Source of the DNA: Comamonas sp. lk
GTDB taxonomy: Bacteria > Pseudomonadota > Gammaproteobacteria > Burkholderiales > Burkholderiaceae_C
DNA length: 19,265 nt
Reading direction: 5' to 3'
Assembly (NCBI GenBank): GCA_945901215.1
Contig: CAMDKE010000011.1
Span: 1-19,265, forward strand
Positions 7,519 through 15,953 of the stretch are shown in pieces; within the stretch, counting starts at the first letter, position 1; each line of letters begins with the position of its first letter. Below the pieces are notes generated by a model. The model saw nothing but the letters and a program-made list of their open reading frames with translations, was not told where the DNA came from and searched no databases. The position numbers were made by a program, and so were the translations under genes.

Positions 7519-9474
7519 TTATGGCTTGGCCGCATCGAGCTTGGTCAAGAGCGCCCGTGCCACCAGGCGCGCGCCGTGGTCCGACAGATGGTCGCCATAG
7601 CTGTACATATACAGCCCATCGCGTGAAATGCTGCAAATACCGGCCTGGGTATCGCACAGTTGGTCGGCACTGTCATGCACGATCAACTGGGGGTTTTCGC
7701 GCTGGAGTTGGGCCACAAATTGCCGATAGGCTGCTGTGCCCTTGAGGTGATCGGCGTAGGCGACCTGGCAGGCGGGGTTTTCGTGCCGCCGCAGCACGGT
7801 GTTGAGTGATTCGAAGGGCGTCAAGCCCCCGCTGATGCAGTCGTAGGGGTCGGCTAAGGTGGGGTTGTCCACCACAAATACCACCTGCTTACCCCGTTTG
7901 ATCCAGTGTGAAATCCACGTGGAATAAAGGGCGACGTTGGCGTCTATTTGCTGGGTGCTGGTCGTTTGTATGATGGCCCCGGTTTTGGGGTCTAGGGCAA
8001 ACATACCGCGCAAGGCGTTGGCAAATACGACAACCTGGAGTTGGGGGTTGCGATCCAGGGCCGCAATAACCACCTGACTTCTCGGGTGGTCCACGTCCGT
8101 CAGGGGGCTGATTGCGCCCACCAGAAACCAGCTTTGGTCTGGCCGTGATTGGCTGATCAGGCCGTGCACCAAAGCGTCTGCCTTGCTGTCACCCAGGACC
8201 GCATACCCTGGTGGTGTGCGCCGTGCGTCGGTGTAGCACCACTCAAAAACTTCTTGTCTGTCCTCTTCGAGCGTGCAATTCTTTTGCATCGACGCGCGTG
8301 CGGCACCCACCACCAGCGACGCAGGGTCAGCCGCCATCATGGAAAACTGGCGCGATTGAAAGCCATGTTGTCTATTGATCGTGTGTCCGCAGACCAAAAC
8401 CAACACAGCCAAAAGGCTGAGCCACAGCAGCGCACGCTGCTTATGGTGGCCGAACCGAATGGGGCGCTCTATCCAACGGTAGGTCAACCAGGCCAGCAGC
8501 ACGCTGAGCAGGACCAACAAGAAACGTACTTCCCACGGTGGGGTTTGCGCTGCCAGGATACGCGAAAAGGCCAACAGCGGCCAGTGCCACAGGTACAGCG
8601 GGTAGCTGATCAAGCCAAGAAAAACCAGTGGCCGTGACGCTAGCAACACCGTATTCACCGGATTGGACATCCCGGCAAAAATCAGCAAGGCGGCGGCCAT
8701 TGTGGGCAGCAAAGCCCAGTGGGCCGGGAAGGGCATGGACTTGTGCAGCAAAAAGCCGCTTGCCAGCAAGCCTGCCAAGCCCGCTATCGCAGCAGCCGGC
8801 CGCCACGCCCGGCCCCAGAGCGGGCGCTTTAGCAAAACAAAGGCCAGTGCACCGCCCAACAAGAGTTCCCAAAACCGGCTTAGTGGCGAATAAAAATCGC
8901 CCGTGAAGTCACCGTTCCAAGCCAGACGCAAGCTGTAGGCCAATGAGGCAAGCAGCACCAGCAGCAGCACAGCCAGGGCGCGACGCGGCATGCGCTGCAA
9001 GAGCAGCATGGCCAGGGGCCAGAGAAGGTAAAACTGCTCTTCAATGGACAGCGACCAAAGGTGCAGCAAGGGCTTGGTGTCGGCCGCGTTGTCAAAGTAG
9101 CCGGCCTCGCGCCAGTGCATAAAGTTGGCCACAAACACCGCTCCGCTGGCGGCGTGGCGACCGAGCTGCTCGTATTCGGTGGCCGTGAGGCAGAACCAGC
9201 CTGCCACCAGCGAGGTTGCCAACACCAGCAGCAGGCTCGGAAAAATGCGACGCACCCGTTGGGCGTAAAAGTGGCGCAAGCTCAATTGCTGCGCCTGCGC
9301 GGCGCGCAGGATCAGGCGCGTGATGAGGTAGCCGGAAATAACAAAAAAGACGTCGACCCCGATAAATCCACCGCCAAGCGCACCGGGAAACGCATGGAAC
9401 AGGACCACCATGGACACGGCAACTGCCCGCAGCCCGTCGATGTCGGGGCGGTATTCGTCGTGGGTGTTGGACAT
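7519..9474 (-). CDS. Membrane O-acyltransferase (acyltransferase-3) with C-terminal SGNH domain
   Basis: 651-residue protein of the OafA type, which transfers acyl (often acetyl) groups to cell-envelope glycans such as lipopolysaccharide O-antigen. Residues about 8-365 form the acyltransferase-3 domain: YRPDIDGLRAVAV at the N terminus, LFHAFPG with the likely catalytic His27, GVDVFFVISGYLI (39-51), RRIFPS, and about ten to eleven hydrophobic spans. Residues about 385-645 form a periplasmic SGNH domain with the GDS nucleophile motif (Ser430, in YAVLGDSKAD) and a C-terminal GDHLSDHG block with His629. The usual Asp three residues before this His is Tyr626; Asp628 or Asp625-equivalents would need modelling. 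The acceptor glycan is unknown. The gene stands alone, convergent with rnpB. Confidence 0.9.
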   Translation of the reverse strand: MSNTHDEYRPDIDGLRAVAVSMVVLFHAFPGALGGGFIGVDVFFVISGYLITRLILRAAQAQQLSLRHFYAQRVRRIFPSLLLVLATSLVAGWFCLTATEYEQLGRHAASGAVFVANFMHWREAGYFDNAADTKPLLHLWSLSIEEQFYLLWPLAMLLLQRMPRRALAVLLLVLLASLAYSLRLAWNGDFTGDFYSPLSRFWELLLGGALAFVLLKRPLWGRAWRPAAAIAGLAGLLASGFLLHKSMPFPAHWALLPTMAAALLIFAGMSNPVNTVLLASRPLVFLGLISYPLYLWHWPLLAFSRILAAQTPPWEVRFLLVLLSVLLAWLTYRWIERPIRFGHHKQRALLWLSLLAVLVLVCGHTINRQHGFQSRQFSMMAADPASLVVGAARASMQKNCTLEEDRQEVFEWCYTDARRTPPGYAVLGDSKADALVHGLISQSRPDQSWFLVGAISPLTDVDHPRSQVVIAALDRNPQLQVVVFANALRGMFALDPKTGAIIQTTSTQQIDANVALYSTWISHWIKRGKQVVFVVDNPTLADPYDCISGGLTPFESLNTVLRRHENPACQVAYADHLKGTAAYRQFVAQLQRENPQLIVHDSADQLCDTQAGICSISRDGLYMYSYGDHLSDHGARLVARALLTKLDAAKP

Positions 9475-9585
9475 GGGTAACTGGGCGCGTGGCTGAAACA
9501 GGCCCGCATCCTACCCGTGGAGCCAGCCCCTTTGGTGGTGGTGCATCCGGGCTGCCATGGCGCACGCAGCCGGGGCTAAGCGGGT

Positions 9586-10383
9586 TTAAAACCGCTCGTG
9601 CGCGCCCAGGTAGCGCCACTGCCCCGGCGCCACGTCGCCCAAGCCCACACGCCCCAGGCGAATGCGGCGCAGGGCGAGCAGCTCTAGCCCGGCGATTTCG
9701 CACAGGTGTGCGGCCAGGCCCGGGTGCGCGCCTTTGACCGCCAGGCGAAGCCGGCTGCCCTGCGGGCCCGAGCTGCCCACGCTCACCTTGGCGTGCGGCA
9801 GGCGCTGGCGCTCGTCGCGTAGCGCGCGCTCGATCGGGATCAGCGCCTCAGGCATCACTTCGCCTTGCACTTCGATGATCAGCTCATGCTCCATCACCGC
9901 CAGGTCTTCGGTCAGTTTGCGCTGGGTACGCCAGTCTTGGGTAAACACCACCAGCCCGCTGGCGCCGGTTTCCAGCACTGTGCTGGCTTCCAGTGCGTTG
10001 AAGTGGCGTTTGAGCACGCGCGTGTCGCTCGCGTCCGTCGGGCTGCGGTGCGCAGGCGAGAGCAGTTCACGCGCGGTATGCACCTTGGGCTTTTTGCCCT
10101 TGTAATGCGGGCTGGGGATCGGCGCCTCGGTCAAGCCGTCCAACCAGCCCGGCGGTTTGTTCAACACCAGGGTGATGGCGCTCAGGTTGAGCAAGCTGGC
10201 GTCGGGGTCTACCGTGACCGTTTGTTGCAGAACGCGAAACGGCGGGTCTTCCACCACCACGCCGTCCACCCGCACAAAGCCGCCTTCGATGTATTGCTCG
10301 GCCTCGCTGCGCGAGCAGCCCACCATCTGCGCCACGCGCTTGGCCAGGCGCTCGCCCGGTAATTCCGCGGCCTTGGTGCTCAT
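9586..10383 (-). CDS. S4-domain RNA pseudouridine synthase-like protein (RsuA/RluB/RluF superfamily), catalytic Asp not conserved
   Basis: 265-residue protein. Residues 11-57 form an S4 RNA-binding domain (RLAKRVAQMVGCSRSEAEQY, then GFVRVDG), followed by a pseudouridine-synthase-type fold with LVLNKPPG (72-79), ASGLVVFTQDWR (141-152) and a C-terminal LLALRRIRLGRVGLGDVAPGQWR region typical of the RsuA family. The expected catalytic motif RLDxxTSGL appears as VLETGASGL (136-144), so the catalytic Asp is Glu138 and the preceding Arg is Val136. It may be an RNA-binding or rRNA-folding factor rather than an active synthase. The ATG at 10383 overlaps the stop of the upstream MBL gene (ATGA) and gives a start right before the S4 domain. 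Confidence 0.82.
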   Translation of the reverse strand: MSTKAAELPGERLAKRVAQMVGCSRSEAEQYIEGGFVRVDGVVVEDPPFRVLQQTVTVDPDASLLNLSAITLVLNKPPGWLDGLTEAPIPSPHYKGKKPKVHTARELLSPAHRSPTDASDTRVLKRHFNALEASTVLETGASGLVVFTQDWRTQRKLTEDLAVMEHELIIEVQGEVMPEALIPIERALRDERQRLPHAKVSVGSSGPQGSRLRLAVKGAHPGLAAHLCEIAGLELLALRRIRLGRVGLGDVAPGQWRYLGAHERF

Positions 10384-11312
10384 GCGGCGCGTCCGCTCGA
10401 CTGCAGCCACTGGATATGTTCCACATGTGCCAGCAGCGAGCGCTTGGCCACCGGCCACAGGCGCGGGTTGACGTCGTCATAGGCCAAGGGCAGCCACTGG
10501 TCGGGATCGCCGTTGGGGTTGGCCTGCATTACCGCCGCAATCTTGGCCTCGCGGGTGAGACGGTGCGCTTTGAGGTGCGCAATCGCCCCCAGCGCGTCGG
10601 GCATGGCGTGGCCGTGGGCGGGCAGGATGAACTGCACGCCGTGGGCCGTGCAGGTCTGGTGCAACAGGTCTAGCGAATCCAGGTAGTGGCCCATATGGCC
10701 GTCGGGCGGGTCGATCACCGTGGTGCTACCGTTCAAGATGTGGTCGCCTGAGAACAGCAGGCCGTCCTCTTCCAACAACAGACAAACGTGGTTCGCAGCG
10801 TGGCCAGGGGTGTGAATGGCTTGCAGCGTGTGGCTGTCTTGCCCGCTTAAGCGCGACAACACCAGGCGCTGGCCGTGCGCCAGCGCGGCGTCGGGCACGA
10901 ACTGGCTGTTAGCACGCGCCGTGGGCGCGGAGGCCAGGCCCACAATTGGCGCTTGAACGCCCGCATGCGCGCACAGCGCCTGCAAGGGCGCTGCACCCGG
11001 CGAATGGTCCGCATGCGAGTGGGTGCACACAATCAGGCGCAGGTTGCCGCCGCTGCCGCCGGGGTGGGTGGCGGCTGCCCACAGGCGGGCCACATGGTCG
11101 GCGTCGGCCGGGCCGGGGTCGATGGCGATAAAGCCGGTGTGGGCGTCACCCACCAGGTAGCTGTTGGTGCCAGGGCCGGTCATGAAGCCGGGGTTGGGCG
11201 CGGTCAGGCGCAGCACATTGCGCAACAAGGCCACCGGCTCCAGCGTTTGCCAGTCGGTGGGGGCGGGCAGGGGCCCGGCGGCGGAATCGAGGATTTGGGA
11301 GTGGCGTGGCAT
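10380..11312 (-). CDS. Metallo-beta-lactamase-fold hydrolase, LACTB2/glyoxalase II-like
   Basis: 310-residue protein with a complete dinuclear-zinc MBL site: HSHADH at 98-103, His171 in HTPGH (167-171), Asp190 in FSGDH (187-191), and His233 in PAHGH. The early NPGFMTGPGTNSYLVG segment (40-55) and the C-terminal helical domain (about 240-305) resemble the LACTB2 branch, whose human member cuts single-stranded RNA; many bacterial relatives are annotated simply as MBL-fold hydrolases and substrates are mostly unknown. I chose the ATG at 11312; the frame is open to 11453, but that extension is low-complexity and would overlap the divergent dapF. It is coupled by ATGA overlap to the S4-domain gene downstream. 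Confidence 0.85.
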   Translation of the reverse strand: MPRHSQILDSAAGPLPAPTDWQTLEPVALLRNVLRLTAPNPGFMTGPGTNSYLVGDAHTGFIAIDPGPADADHVARLWAAATHPGGSGGNLRLIVCTHSHADHSPGAAPLQALCAHAGVQAPIVGLASAPTARANSQFVPDAALAHGQRLVLSRLSGQDSHTLQAIHTPGHAANHVCLLLEEDGLLFSGDHILNGSTTVIDPPDGHMGHYLDSLDLLHQTCTAHGVQFILPAHGHAMPDALGAIAHLKAHRLTREAKIAAVMQANPNGDPDQWLPLAYDDVNPRLWPVAKRSLLAHVEHIQWLQSSGRAA

Positions 11313-11415
11313 GTGGCCATTTTGCAGCCAAACGCACGCCCGGCGGTGCGCCGTCGGGCCTGGGTGGCGCCAGGGTTTTTGGCAGCGGCGCTGTGCCGGT
11401 CGATAATTGGCGCCT

Positions 11416-12285
11416 ATGCGCATCCCGTTTACCAAAATGCAAGGCGCCGGCAACGACTTCGTGGTGCTGGACGAAACCCGTGGCCTGCTGGGCCTGACGG
11501 ACGCGCATTACCGCTTTTTGGGCAACCGCCACTTTGGCGTGGGTGCGGACCAGATACTGTCTGTGCGGCCCTCGCCCGGCCCTGGCATTGACTTCGAATA
11601 CATCATCCACAACGCCGACGGCGCCGAGGTGGAGCAGTGCGGCAACGGCGCGCGCTGCTTTGCCCGCTTTGTGCGCGACAAAGGCCTGAGCCACAAGGAC
11701 CGGCTGCGCGTCAAAACCATGAAGGGTGTGATCGAGCCCGAACTCACGGCTGACGGCCGTGTCACCGTGGACATGGGCGCTCCGGTGTTTGACCCCGCAC
11801 AACTGCCGTTTGACATTCAGGGCCTGGTGCCGCAGGCCGACGGCGGCTGGCAGAGCTGGCCCCTGGCGCTAGGCGACAGCGGCTCCACGGTTTGGATTGC
11901 CCCGCTGTCGATGGGCAACCCGCACGCGGTGCAGCGCGTGGCCGACGTGGATACGGCCCCCATCGAGACCCATGGCCCCCTGGTGCAGCAGCACCCACGT
12001 TTTGCGCGCCATGTGAACGCCGGGTTTATGCAAATCGTTAACCGCAGGCAGATCCGCTTGCGCGTTTACGAGCGTGGCGTGGGCGAAACCCTGGCCTGTG
12101 GCAGCGGCGCCTGCGCCGCGGTGGTGGCCGGTATTCGCTGGGGCCTGCTCGATGCATGCGTGGATGTGCATACGCGCGGCGGCGTGCTCACTATTGCCTG
12201 GGCGGGCGGCGATGCGCCGGTGTGGATGACCGGCCCGGCGGTAAACGTTTTTACCGGCGAGATCGAATTGCCCGCCTCCCTTTGA
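11416..12285 (+). CDS. dapF: Diaminopimelate epimerase
   Basis: 289-residue cofactor-independent racemase converting LL- to meso-diaminopimelate for lysine and peptidoglycan synthesis. Both catalytic cysteines are in place: Cys75 in EQCGNGARC and Cys228 in LACGSGAC. Other landmarks are MQGAGNDFVVLDE (8-20), the HNADGAEVEQ strand (65-74), and GNPHAV (167-172). The start is the ATG at 11416, which gives the canonical MRIPFTKMQG beginning; a TTG nine bases earlier is less likely. The gene starts 103 bases from the divergent MBL gene and leads the dapF-DUF484-xerC cluster typical of Proteobacteria. Confidence 0.97.
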   Translation: MRIPFTKMQGAGNDFVVLDETRGLLGLTDAHYRFLGNRHFGVGADQILSVRPSPGPGIDFEYIIHNADGAEVEQCGNGARCFARFVRDKGLSHKDRLRVKTMKGVIEPELTADGRVTVDMGAPVFDPAQLPFDIQGLVPQADGGWQSWPLALGDSGSTVWIAPLSMGNPHAVQRVADVDTAPIETHGPLVQQHPRFARHVNAGFMQIVNRRQIRLRVYERGVGETLACGSGACAAVVAGIRWGLLDACVDVHTRGGVLTIAWAGGDAPVWMTGPAVNVFTGEIELPASL

Positions 12286-12309
12286 CTGTTCAACCCTACT
12301 ACAAGCACC

Positions 12310-13008
12310 ATGACCCAGCTCACCGACCAAAGCCTGAACAACCCGATCACCGAAGACGATATCGCCAATTACCTGGCCAATACGCCGGACTTTTTTTTGC
12401 GCCACTCTGAGCTGCTAGTGGCGGTGCAAATCACCAGCCCGCACAGCCACCGCGCAGTCAGCCTCCAAGAGCGCCAGGCCGAAATGCTGCGCGAAAAAAT
12501 CAAGCTGCTGGAAGCGCGCATCATGGACATGATTCGCCACGGCAATGACAACGTGCTGCTGTCCGACAAAATTTTGCGCTGGGCGCGCGGTCTCTTGCTG
12601 GTGCCCCAGGCACACACGCTGCCGGGCCTGATTGCGCAAGACATCAAAGACCAGTTCGCCGTGCCGCAGGTCAGCGTACGCCTGTGGGGCCTGGCTAGCG
12701 AACACGCCGACGCCGACTTTGTGCAAGGGGTGACCGACGAGGCCAAGCTGTTTGCCTCGTCCCTGGCCGAGCCCTTTTGCGGTTTGAACACCGGCTTTGA
12801 AGCGGTGGAGTGGCTAGACAAGCCCGCTAGCGCGATTTCGCTGGCGCTCATTCCGCTGCGCAGCGGTGAGGCCGGTAGCACTGCGCCGGCCTTTGGCATG
12901 CTGGTGCTGGCGTCCATGGACCCCCAGCGTTTTCATGGCGGCATGGGCACCGACTTTTTATCGCGCATTGGCGAGGTGGCCAGCGCCGCCCTGAGCCGCT
13001 TGCGCTAA
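12310..13008 (+). CDS. DUF484 family protein (YigA-like)
   Basis: 232-residue cytoplasmic protein of unknown molecular function. The N terminus has the family signature IANYLANTPDFFLRHSELL (17-35), followed by a helical, probably coiled-coil stretch (SLQERQAEMLREKIKLLEARI) and a C-terminal GAF-like domain with PQVSVRLWGL and a region ending DFLSRIGEVASAALSRL. Membership is clear from the N-terminal block and from its position between dapF and xerC, where DUF484/YigA genes almost always lie. It follows dapF by 24 bases and precedes xerC by 19 bases, so the three are probably co-transcribed. Confidence 0.92.
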   Translation: MTQLTDQSLNNPITEDDIANYLANTPDFFLRHSELLVAVQITSPHSHRAVSLQERQAEMLREKIKLLEARIMDMIRHGNDNVLLSDKILRWARGLLLVPQAHTLPGLIAQDIKDQFAVPQVSVRLWGLASEHADADFVQGVTDEAKLFASSLAEPFCGLNTGFEAVEWLDKPASAISLALIPLRSGEAGSTAPAFGMLVLASMDPQRFHGGMGTDFLSRIGEVASAALSRLR

Positions 13009-13027
13009 ACCGCTTGCCGTTCCGCCC

Positions 13028-14017
13028 GTGCAGACCGACAGCGCGCTGATCGAGGGCTATCTGGAGCATGTCCGGGTAGAAAAACGCCTGGCTGCGCGTA
13101 CCGTGGAGCTGTACGCGCTGGACCTGGCCAAGCTGCAACGCTTTGCTGCCGCCCCGGCCAGTCCCGCAGATACCGGTGTGGCGCTTCGAGACGTCAAAAA
13201 CCACCACATCCGCCGCTGGGTCGCCACCATGCACAGCGGCGGGCGCAGCGGGCGCGGCATTGCGCTGATTTTGAGCGGCTGGCGCGGCTTTTACGCCTGG
13301 CTTGGCCGCCAGGGCCAAGTGGCCAGCAACCCGGTGCAAGACGTGCGTTCGCCCAAGGCGCCCAAGCCGCTGCCCAAAGCCCTGGGCGTAGACGATGCGG
13401 TGCAGTTTGCCGACTTTCACAGTGACGACGACGCCTGGCTGGAAGCGCGCGACTGCGCCATGGTGGAGTTGCTGTACGGCAGCGGCCTGCGCGTGGGTGA
13501 GCTGGTGGGCCTGGACGTGGTGGTCAGTGCACAGGCCAAGGGCTGGATCGACATGCAAGCCGCAGAGGCCCATGTGTTGGGCAAGGGCTCCAAGCGGCGC
13601 AGCGTGCCGGTGGGTGCTGCGGCCTTGCGCGCATTGCAGCGGTGGTTGGCACTTCGTGGAACCGGCGCTGGGCTTGCGGCGCCAGGGCCCACGGTGGCGC
13701 AGGTGCATAGCGCTGATGCATCGGCCGCGCTGTTTCAGGGGCGCCACGGCACGCGCCTGACGGCCCAATCGGTCTGGCAGCGCCTGCAGCGGCGCAGCCA
13801 GCAAGCCGGCATGGCCACGCCAGTGCACCCGCACATGCTGCGCCACTCGTTTGCCAGCCATGTGCTGCAGTCCAGCAGCGACCTGCGCGGCGTGCAAGAG
13901 CTGCTGGGCCATGCCAACATCAGCACCACCCAAGTCTATACCCGCCTTGATTTTCAGCACCTGGCCAAGGCCTATGACGCTGCGCACCCCAGGGCCAAGG
14001 TTAAAAAATCCCCATAA
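13028..14017 (+). CDS. xerC: Site-specific tyrosine recombinase XerC
   Basis: 329-residue tyrosine recombinase that works with XerD at dif to resolve chromosome dimers. The N-terminal SAM-like DNA-binding domain spans about 4-95. The catalytic set is complete: Arg155 (GSGLRVGE), Lys186/Lys189 in GKGSKRR, His269 and Arg272 in HMLRHSF, His295 in LLGHANIST, and the nucleophile Tyr304 in TQVYTRLD. The start is a GTG at 13028, because the next in-frame Met lies at residue 68 inside the N-terminal domain; no strong ribosome binding site is visible. The length is slightly above the usual 300 owing to an insertion at about 160-235. Context (after dapF and DUF484) favours XerC over XerD. Confidence 0.95.
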   Translation: MQTDSALIEGYLEHVRVEKRLAARTVELYALDLAKLQRFAAAPASPADTGVALRDVKNHHIRRWVATMHSGGRSGRGIALILSGWRGFYAWLGRQGQVASNPVQDVRSPKAPKPLPKALGVDDAVQFADFHSDDDAWLEARDCAMVELLYGSGLRVGELVGLDVVVSAQAKGWIDMQAAEAHVLGKGSKRRSVPVGAAALRALQRWLALRGTGAGLAAPGPTVAQVHSADASAALFQGRHGTRLTAQSVWQRLQRRSQQAGMATPVHPHMLRHSFASHVLQSSSDLRGVQELLGHANISTTQVYTRLDFQHLAKAYDAAHPRAKVKKSP

Positions 14018-14087
14018 GCCCGTTCGGCGCGCCGGGAAAGATAATGGGCTGTCAAAACCCTTACCTACTCTGTTTGCGTCTCTGTAT

Positions 14088-14999
14088 ATGAAACTGCCCC
14101 CAAGCGTCACACTGGTCGAAGTCGGACCGCGCGACGGTCTGCAAAATGAAAAGCAGGCTGTACCGGCGTCGGTCAAGATCGAGTTGGTGCACCGCTTGCA
14201 GGCGGCAGGTCTGAAAAACATCGAGGTCACCAGCTTTGTCTCCCCGAAGTGGGTGCCGCAAATGGCCGACAACGCCGAGGTGTTGGCGGGCATCCAACGC
14301 ATACCCGGCGTCCGCTATTCGGTGCTCACGCCCAATATGCAGGGTTTTGAAGCGGCGCTTCTCAGCCAGCCCGATGAAATCGTGGTGTTTGGCGCTGCCA
14401 GCGAAGCCTTTAGCCAGAAAAACATCAATTGCAGCATCAGTGAAAGCATGGAGCGCTTTCGCCCGGTGGTGGCCGCTGCCTTGGCCCAGGGCGTGGCCGT
14501 GCGCGGTGCCATATCGTGCGCGCTGGGTTGTCCTTACGAGGGTGAGATTGCTCCTGAGCGGGTGGCACTGGTGGCGCGGCTGATGCGCGAAATGGGCGTG
14601 CAGCACGTAGGCGTGGCTGACACCATCGGTGTCGGCACGCCGCGCAAGGTGCAGGCTGCGCTAGACGCTGCGCTGCGCCACTACCCGCTAGACGCCGTGT
14701 CAGGCCACTTTCACGACACCTATGGCCAGGCGCTGGCCAATACCTTGGCTGCCTTGGAGTTGGGCATTTCCAGCTTTGACACCTCGGTGGCCGGTCTGGG
14801 TGGCTGCCCATATGCCAAGGGAGCGACCGGCAATGTGGCCACCGAAGACGTGGTTTTCATGCTCCAAGGCATGGGCGTTGACACCGGCATCGACCTTGAG
14901 GGTTTGGTGGACGCCAGCGCGTTCATCAGCCAGCACTTGCAGCGAGCGCCCAACTCCCGCGCTGCCACCGCCTTGCTATCGCGCCGCCATGCCAACTAA
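14088..14999 (+). CDS. mvaB: Hydroxymethylglutaryl-CoA lyase
   Basis: 303-residue TIM-barrel lyase that splits HMG-CoA into acetyl-CoA and acetoacetate, the last step of leucine (and related branched-chain) catabolism. EVGPRDGLQNE (11-21) holds the catalytic Arg15 and metal-binding Asp16, SGHFHDTYG (205-213) supplies the metal ligands His207 and His209, and GLGGCPYAKGATGN (236-249) carries the catalytic Cys240. I chose the ATG at 14088, which starts the protein directly before the first barrel strand. It lies 70 bases after xerC, with a possible -10 GATAAT at 14040-14045, so it may have its own promoter. No strong ribosome binding site is seen. The stop overlaps the next gene by 11 bases. Confidence 0.95.
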   Translation: MKLPPSVTLVEVGPRDGLQNEKQAVPASVKIELVHRLQAAGLKNIEVTSFVSPKWVPQMADNAEVLAGIQRIPGVRYSVLTPNMQGFEAALLSQPDEIVVFGAASEAFSQKNINCSISESMERFRPVVAAALAQGVAVRGAISCALGCPYEGEIAPERVALVARLMREMGVQHVGVADTIGVGTPRKVQAALDAALRHYPLDAVSGHFHDTYGQALANTLAALELGISSFDTSVAGLGGCPYAKGATGNVATEDVVFMLQGMGVDTGIDLEGLVDASAFISQHLQRAPNSRAATALLSRRHAN

Positions 15000-15288
15000 G
15001 ACCCCACGCCCCCCCGCGCCAGCGGCCGTTCGCCTGAGCCGCCGGGCACCTCCCGACCCGGCGACTAAGTACCAGCGTTTGCTCGCCGCGCGCTTGCCCG
15101 AGGCGCTGGCCACGCGCTACGCGCCGCCTTCTCCCTGCATCTCGGTCTGCCAGATGGACCAGCAAACCGGCTGGTGCCTGGGTTGCTTGCGCACCATTGA
15201 AGAGATTGGCGCCTGGGCCGGTAATTCGGACCAGGAACAACGCGAAACCTGGCAGCGCATTGGCCAACGCCTGGAGTTTTTGAAATGA
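14989..15288 (+). CDS. DUF1289 family small zinc-binding-like protein
   Basis: 99-residue protein of unknown function. The DUF1289 core is clear: PSPCISVCQMD (48-57), then GWCLGCLRTIEEIGAW (61-76), with four cysteines at 50, 54, 63 and 66 that could bind one metal ion. The core is preceded by a Pro/Arg-rich, probably disordered 30-residue N terminus. The start ATG at 14989 lies inside the last codons of mvaB (11-base overlap) and the stop overlaps the next gene by 4 bases, so it is translated as part of the mvaB operon. DUF1289 genes are often found beside oxidoreductase genes, which gives no specific role. Confidence 0.88.
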   Translation: MPTKTPRPPAPAAVRLSRRAPPDPATKYQRLLAARLPEALATRYAPPSPCISVCQMDQQTGWCLGCLRTIEEIGAWAGNSDQEQRETWQRIGQRLEFLK

Positions 15289-15929
15289 AGCAGATCACTT
15301 TTTTCCTGGACTTTATTTCGCCTTATGCCTATTTGGCGTTCAAGGCCTTGCCCGACGCCTTGGATGGCTTGAGCTACGCGGTGCGCTACCAGCCGGTTTT
15401 TTTGGGTGGCTTGCTCAAGCACAGCAAGGTGCTGGGCCCCGCCGAGGTGCCGGGCAAGCGCGAGTGGGTCTACCGCCAGGCGCAATGGCTGGCCCACTCC
15501 CAAGGCCTGCGTTTGGAGATGCCCGCCGCCCACCCGTTCAACCCGCTGGGCCTATTGCGCCTGGCCGTGGCCAGCGACCCGCAGGGTCTGCCAAACCGCT
15601 ATGTGTGTGAAACCGTGTTTCGCCATGTGTGGGAGGGTGGCCAAGACGCTGCCGACACCCAGCGCTTGCAAGCGCTTAGCGCCGAATTGGCGCCTGTGCG
15701 GGACCCCCGCAGTGACGAGGTACGCGACCAACTCAAATCCCATACCGACGGCGCCATCGCCCAGGGCGTGTTTGGTGTGCCCAGTTATGCCGTCGACGGC
15801 AAGGTGTTCTGGGGTTTGGACGCGCTGCCCATGTTGCGCGACTACCTGGACGGCGGCGCCTGGTTTGCTGGCAACGCCTGGGATGGCGTAGTGACCGTGC
15901 CGACGGGCTTGCCGCCACGGCAGACCTGA
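15285..15929 (+). CDS. 2-Hydroxychromene-2-carboxylate isomerase family protein (DsbA/kappa-GST fold)
   Basis: 214-residue thioredoxin-fold protein of the NahD type. FFLDFISPYAYLAF at 6-19 has Ser12 at the position of the catalytic serine in hydroxychromene carboxylate isomerases, in place of the DsbA cysteine pair. GVFGVPSYAVDGKVFWGLD (161-179) contains the cis-Pro166 loop and the final strand. Named members isomerise a naphthalene-degradation intermediate with glutathione. No aromatic-degradation genes are nearby, so the true substrate may be another glutathione-linked compound. It overlaps DUF1289 by ATGA and ends the mvaB operon. Confidence 0.88.
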   Translation: MKQITFFLDFISPYAYLAFKALPDALDGLSYAVRYQPVFLGGLLKHSKVLGPAEVPGKREWVYRQAQWLAHSQGLRLEMPAAHPFNPLGLLRLAVASDPQGLPNRYVCETVFRHVWEGGQDAADTQRLQALSAELAPVRDPRSDEVRDQLKSHTDGAIAQGVFGVPSYAVDGKVFWGLDALPMLRDYLDGGAWFAGNAWDGVVTVPTGLPPRQT

Positions 15930-15953
15930 TTTGCCGCATGGCGAAACGCGGAC

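Noticed and set aside
7508..7522. A second RNase P-like 3' motif (CCCGGCTTA, 7513-7521), closer to the textbook sequence than the one at 7468.
   Set aside because: It falls in the last codons of the acyltransferase, lies outside the perfect P1 helix, and would not pair with the 5' P4 strand GAACGTCCGG as well as CCGGCGTAA does. Treated as coincidence.
11313..11453. 47-residue N-terminal extension of the MBL protein.
   Set aside because: It would run into the dapF coding region and is Arg/Pro/Cys-rich without relation to the MBL fold; the ATG at 11312 fits better.
12848..14302. 484-codon open frame on the minus strand.
   Set aside because: It overlaps xerC and mvaB antisense, both complete with catalytic residues; its translation shows no domain logic.
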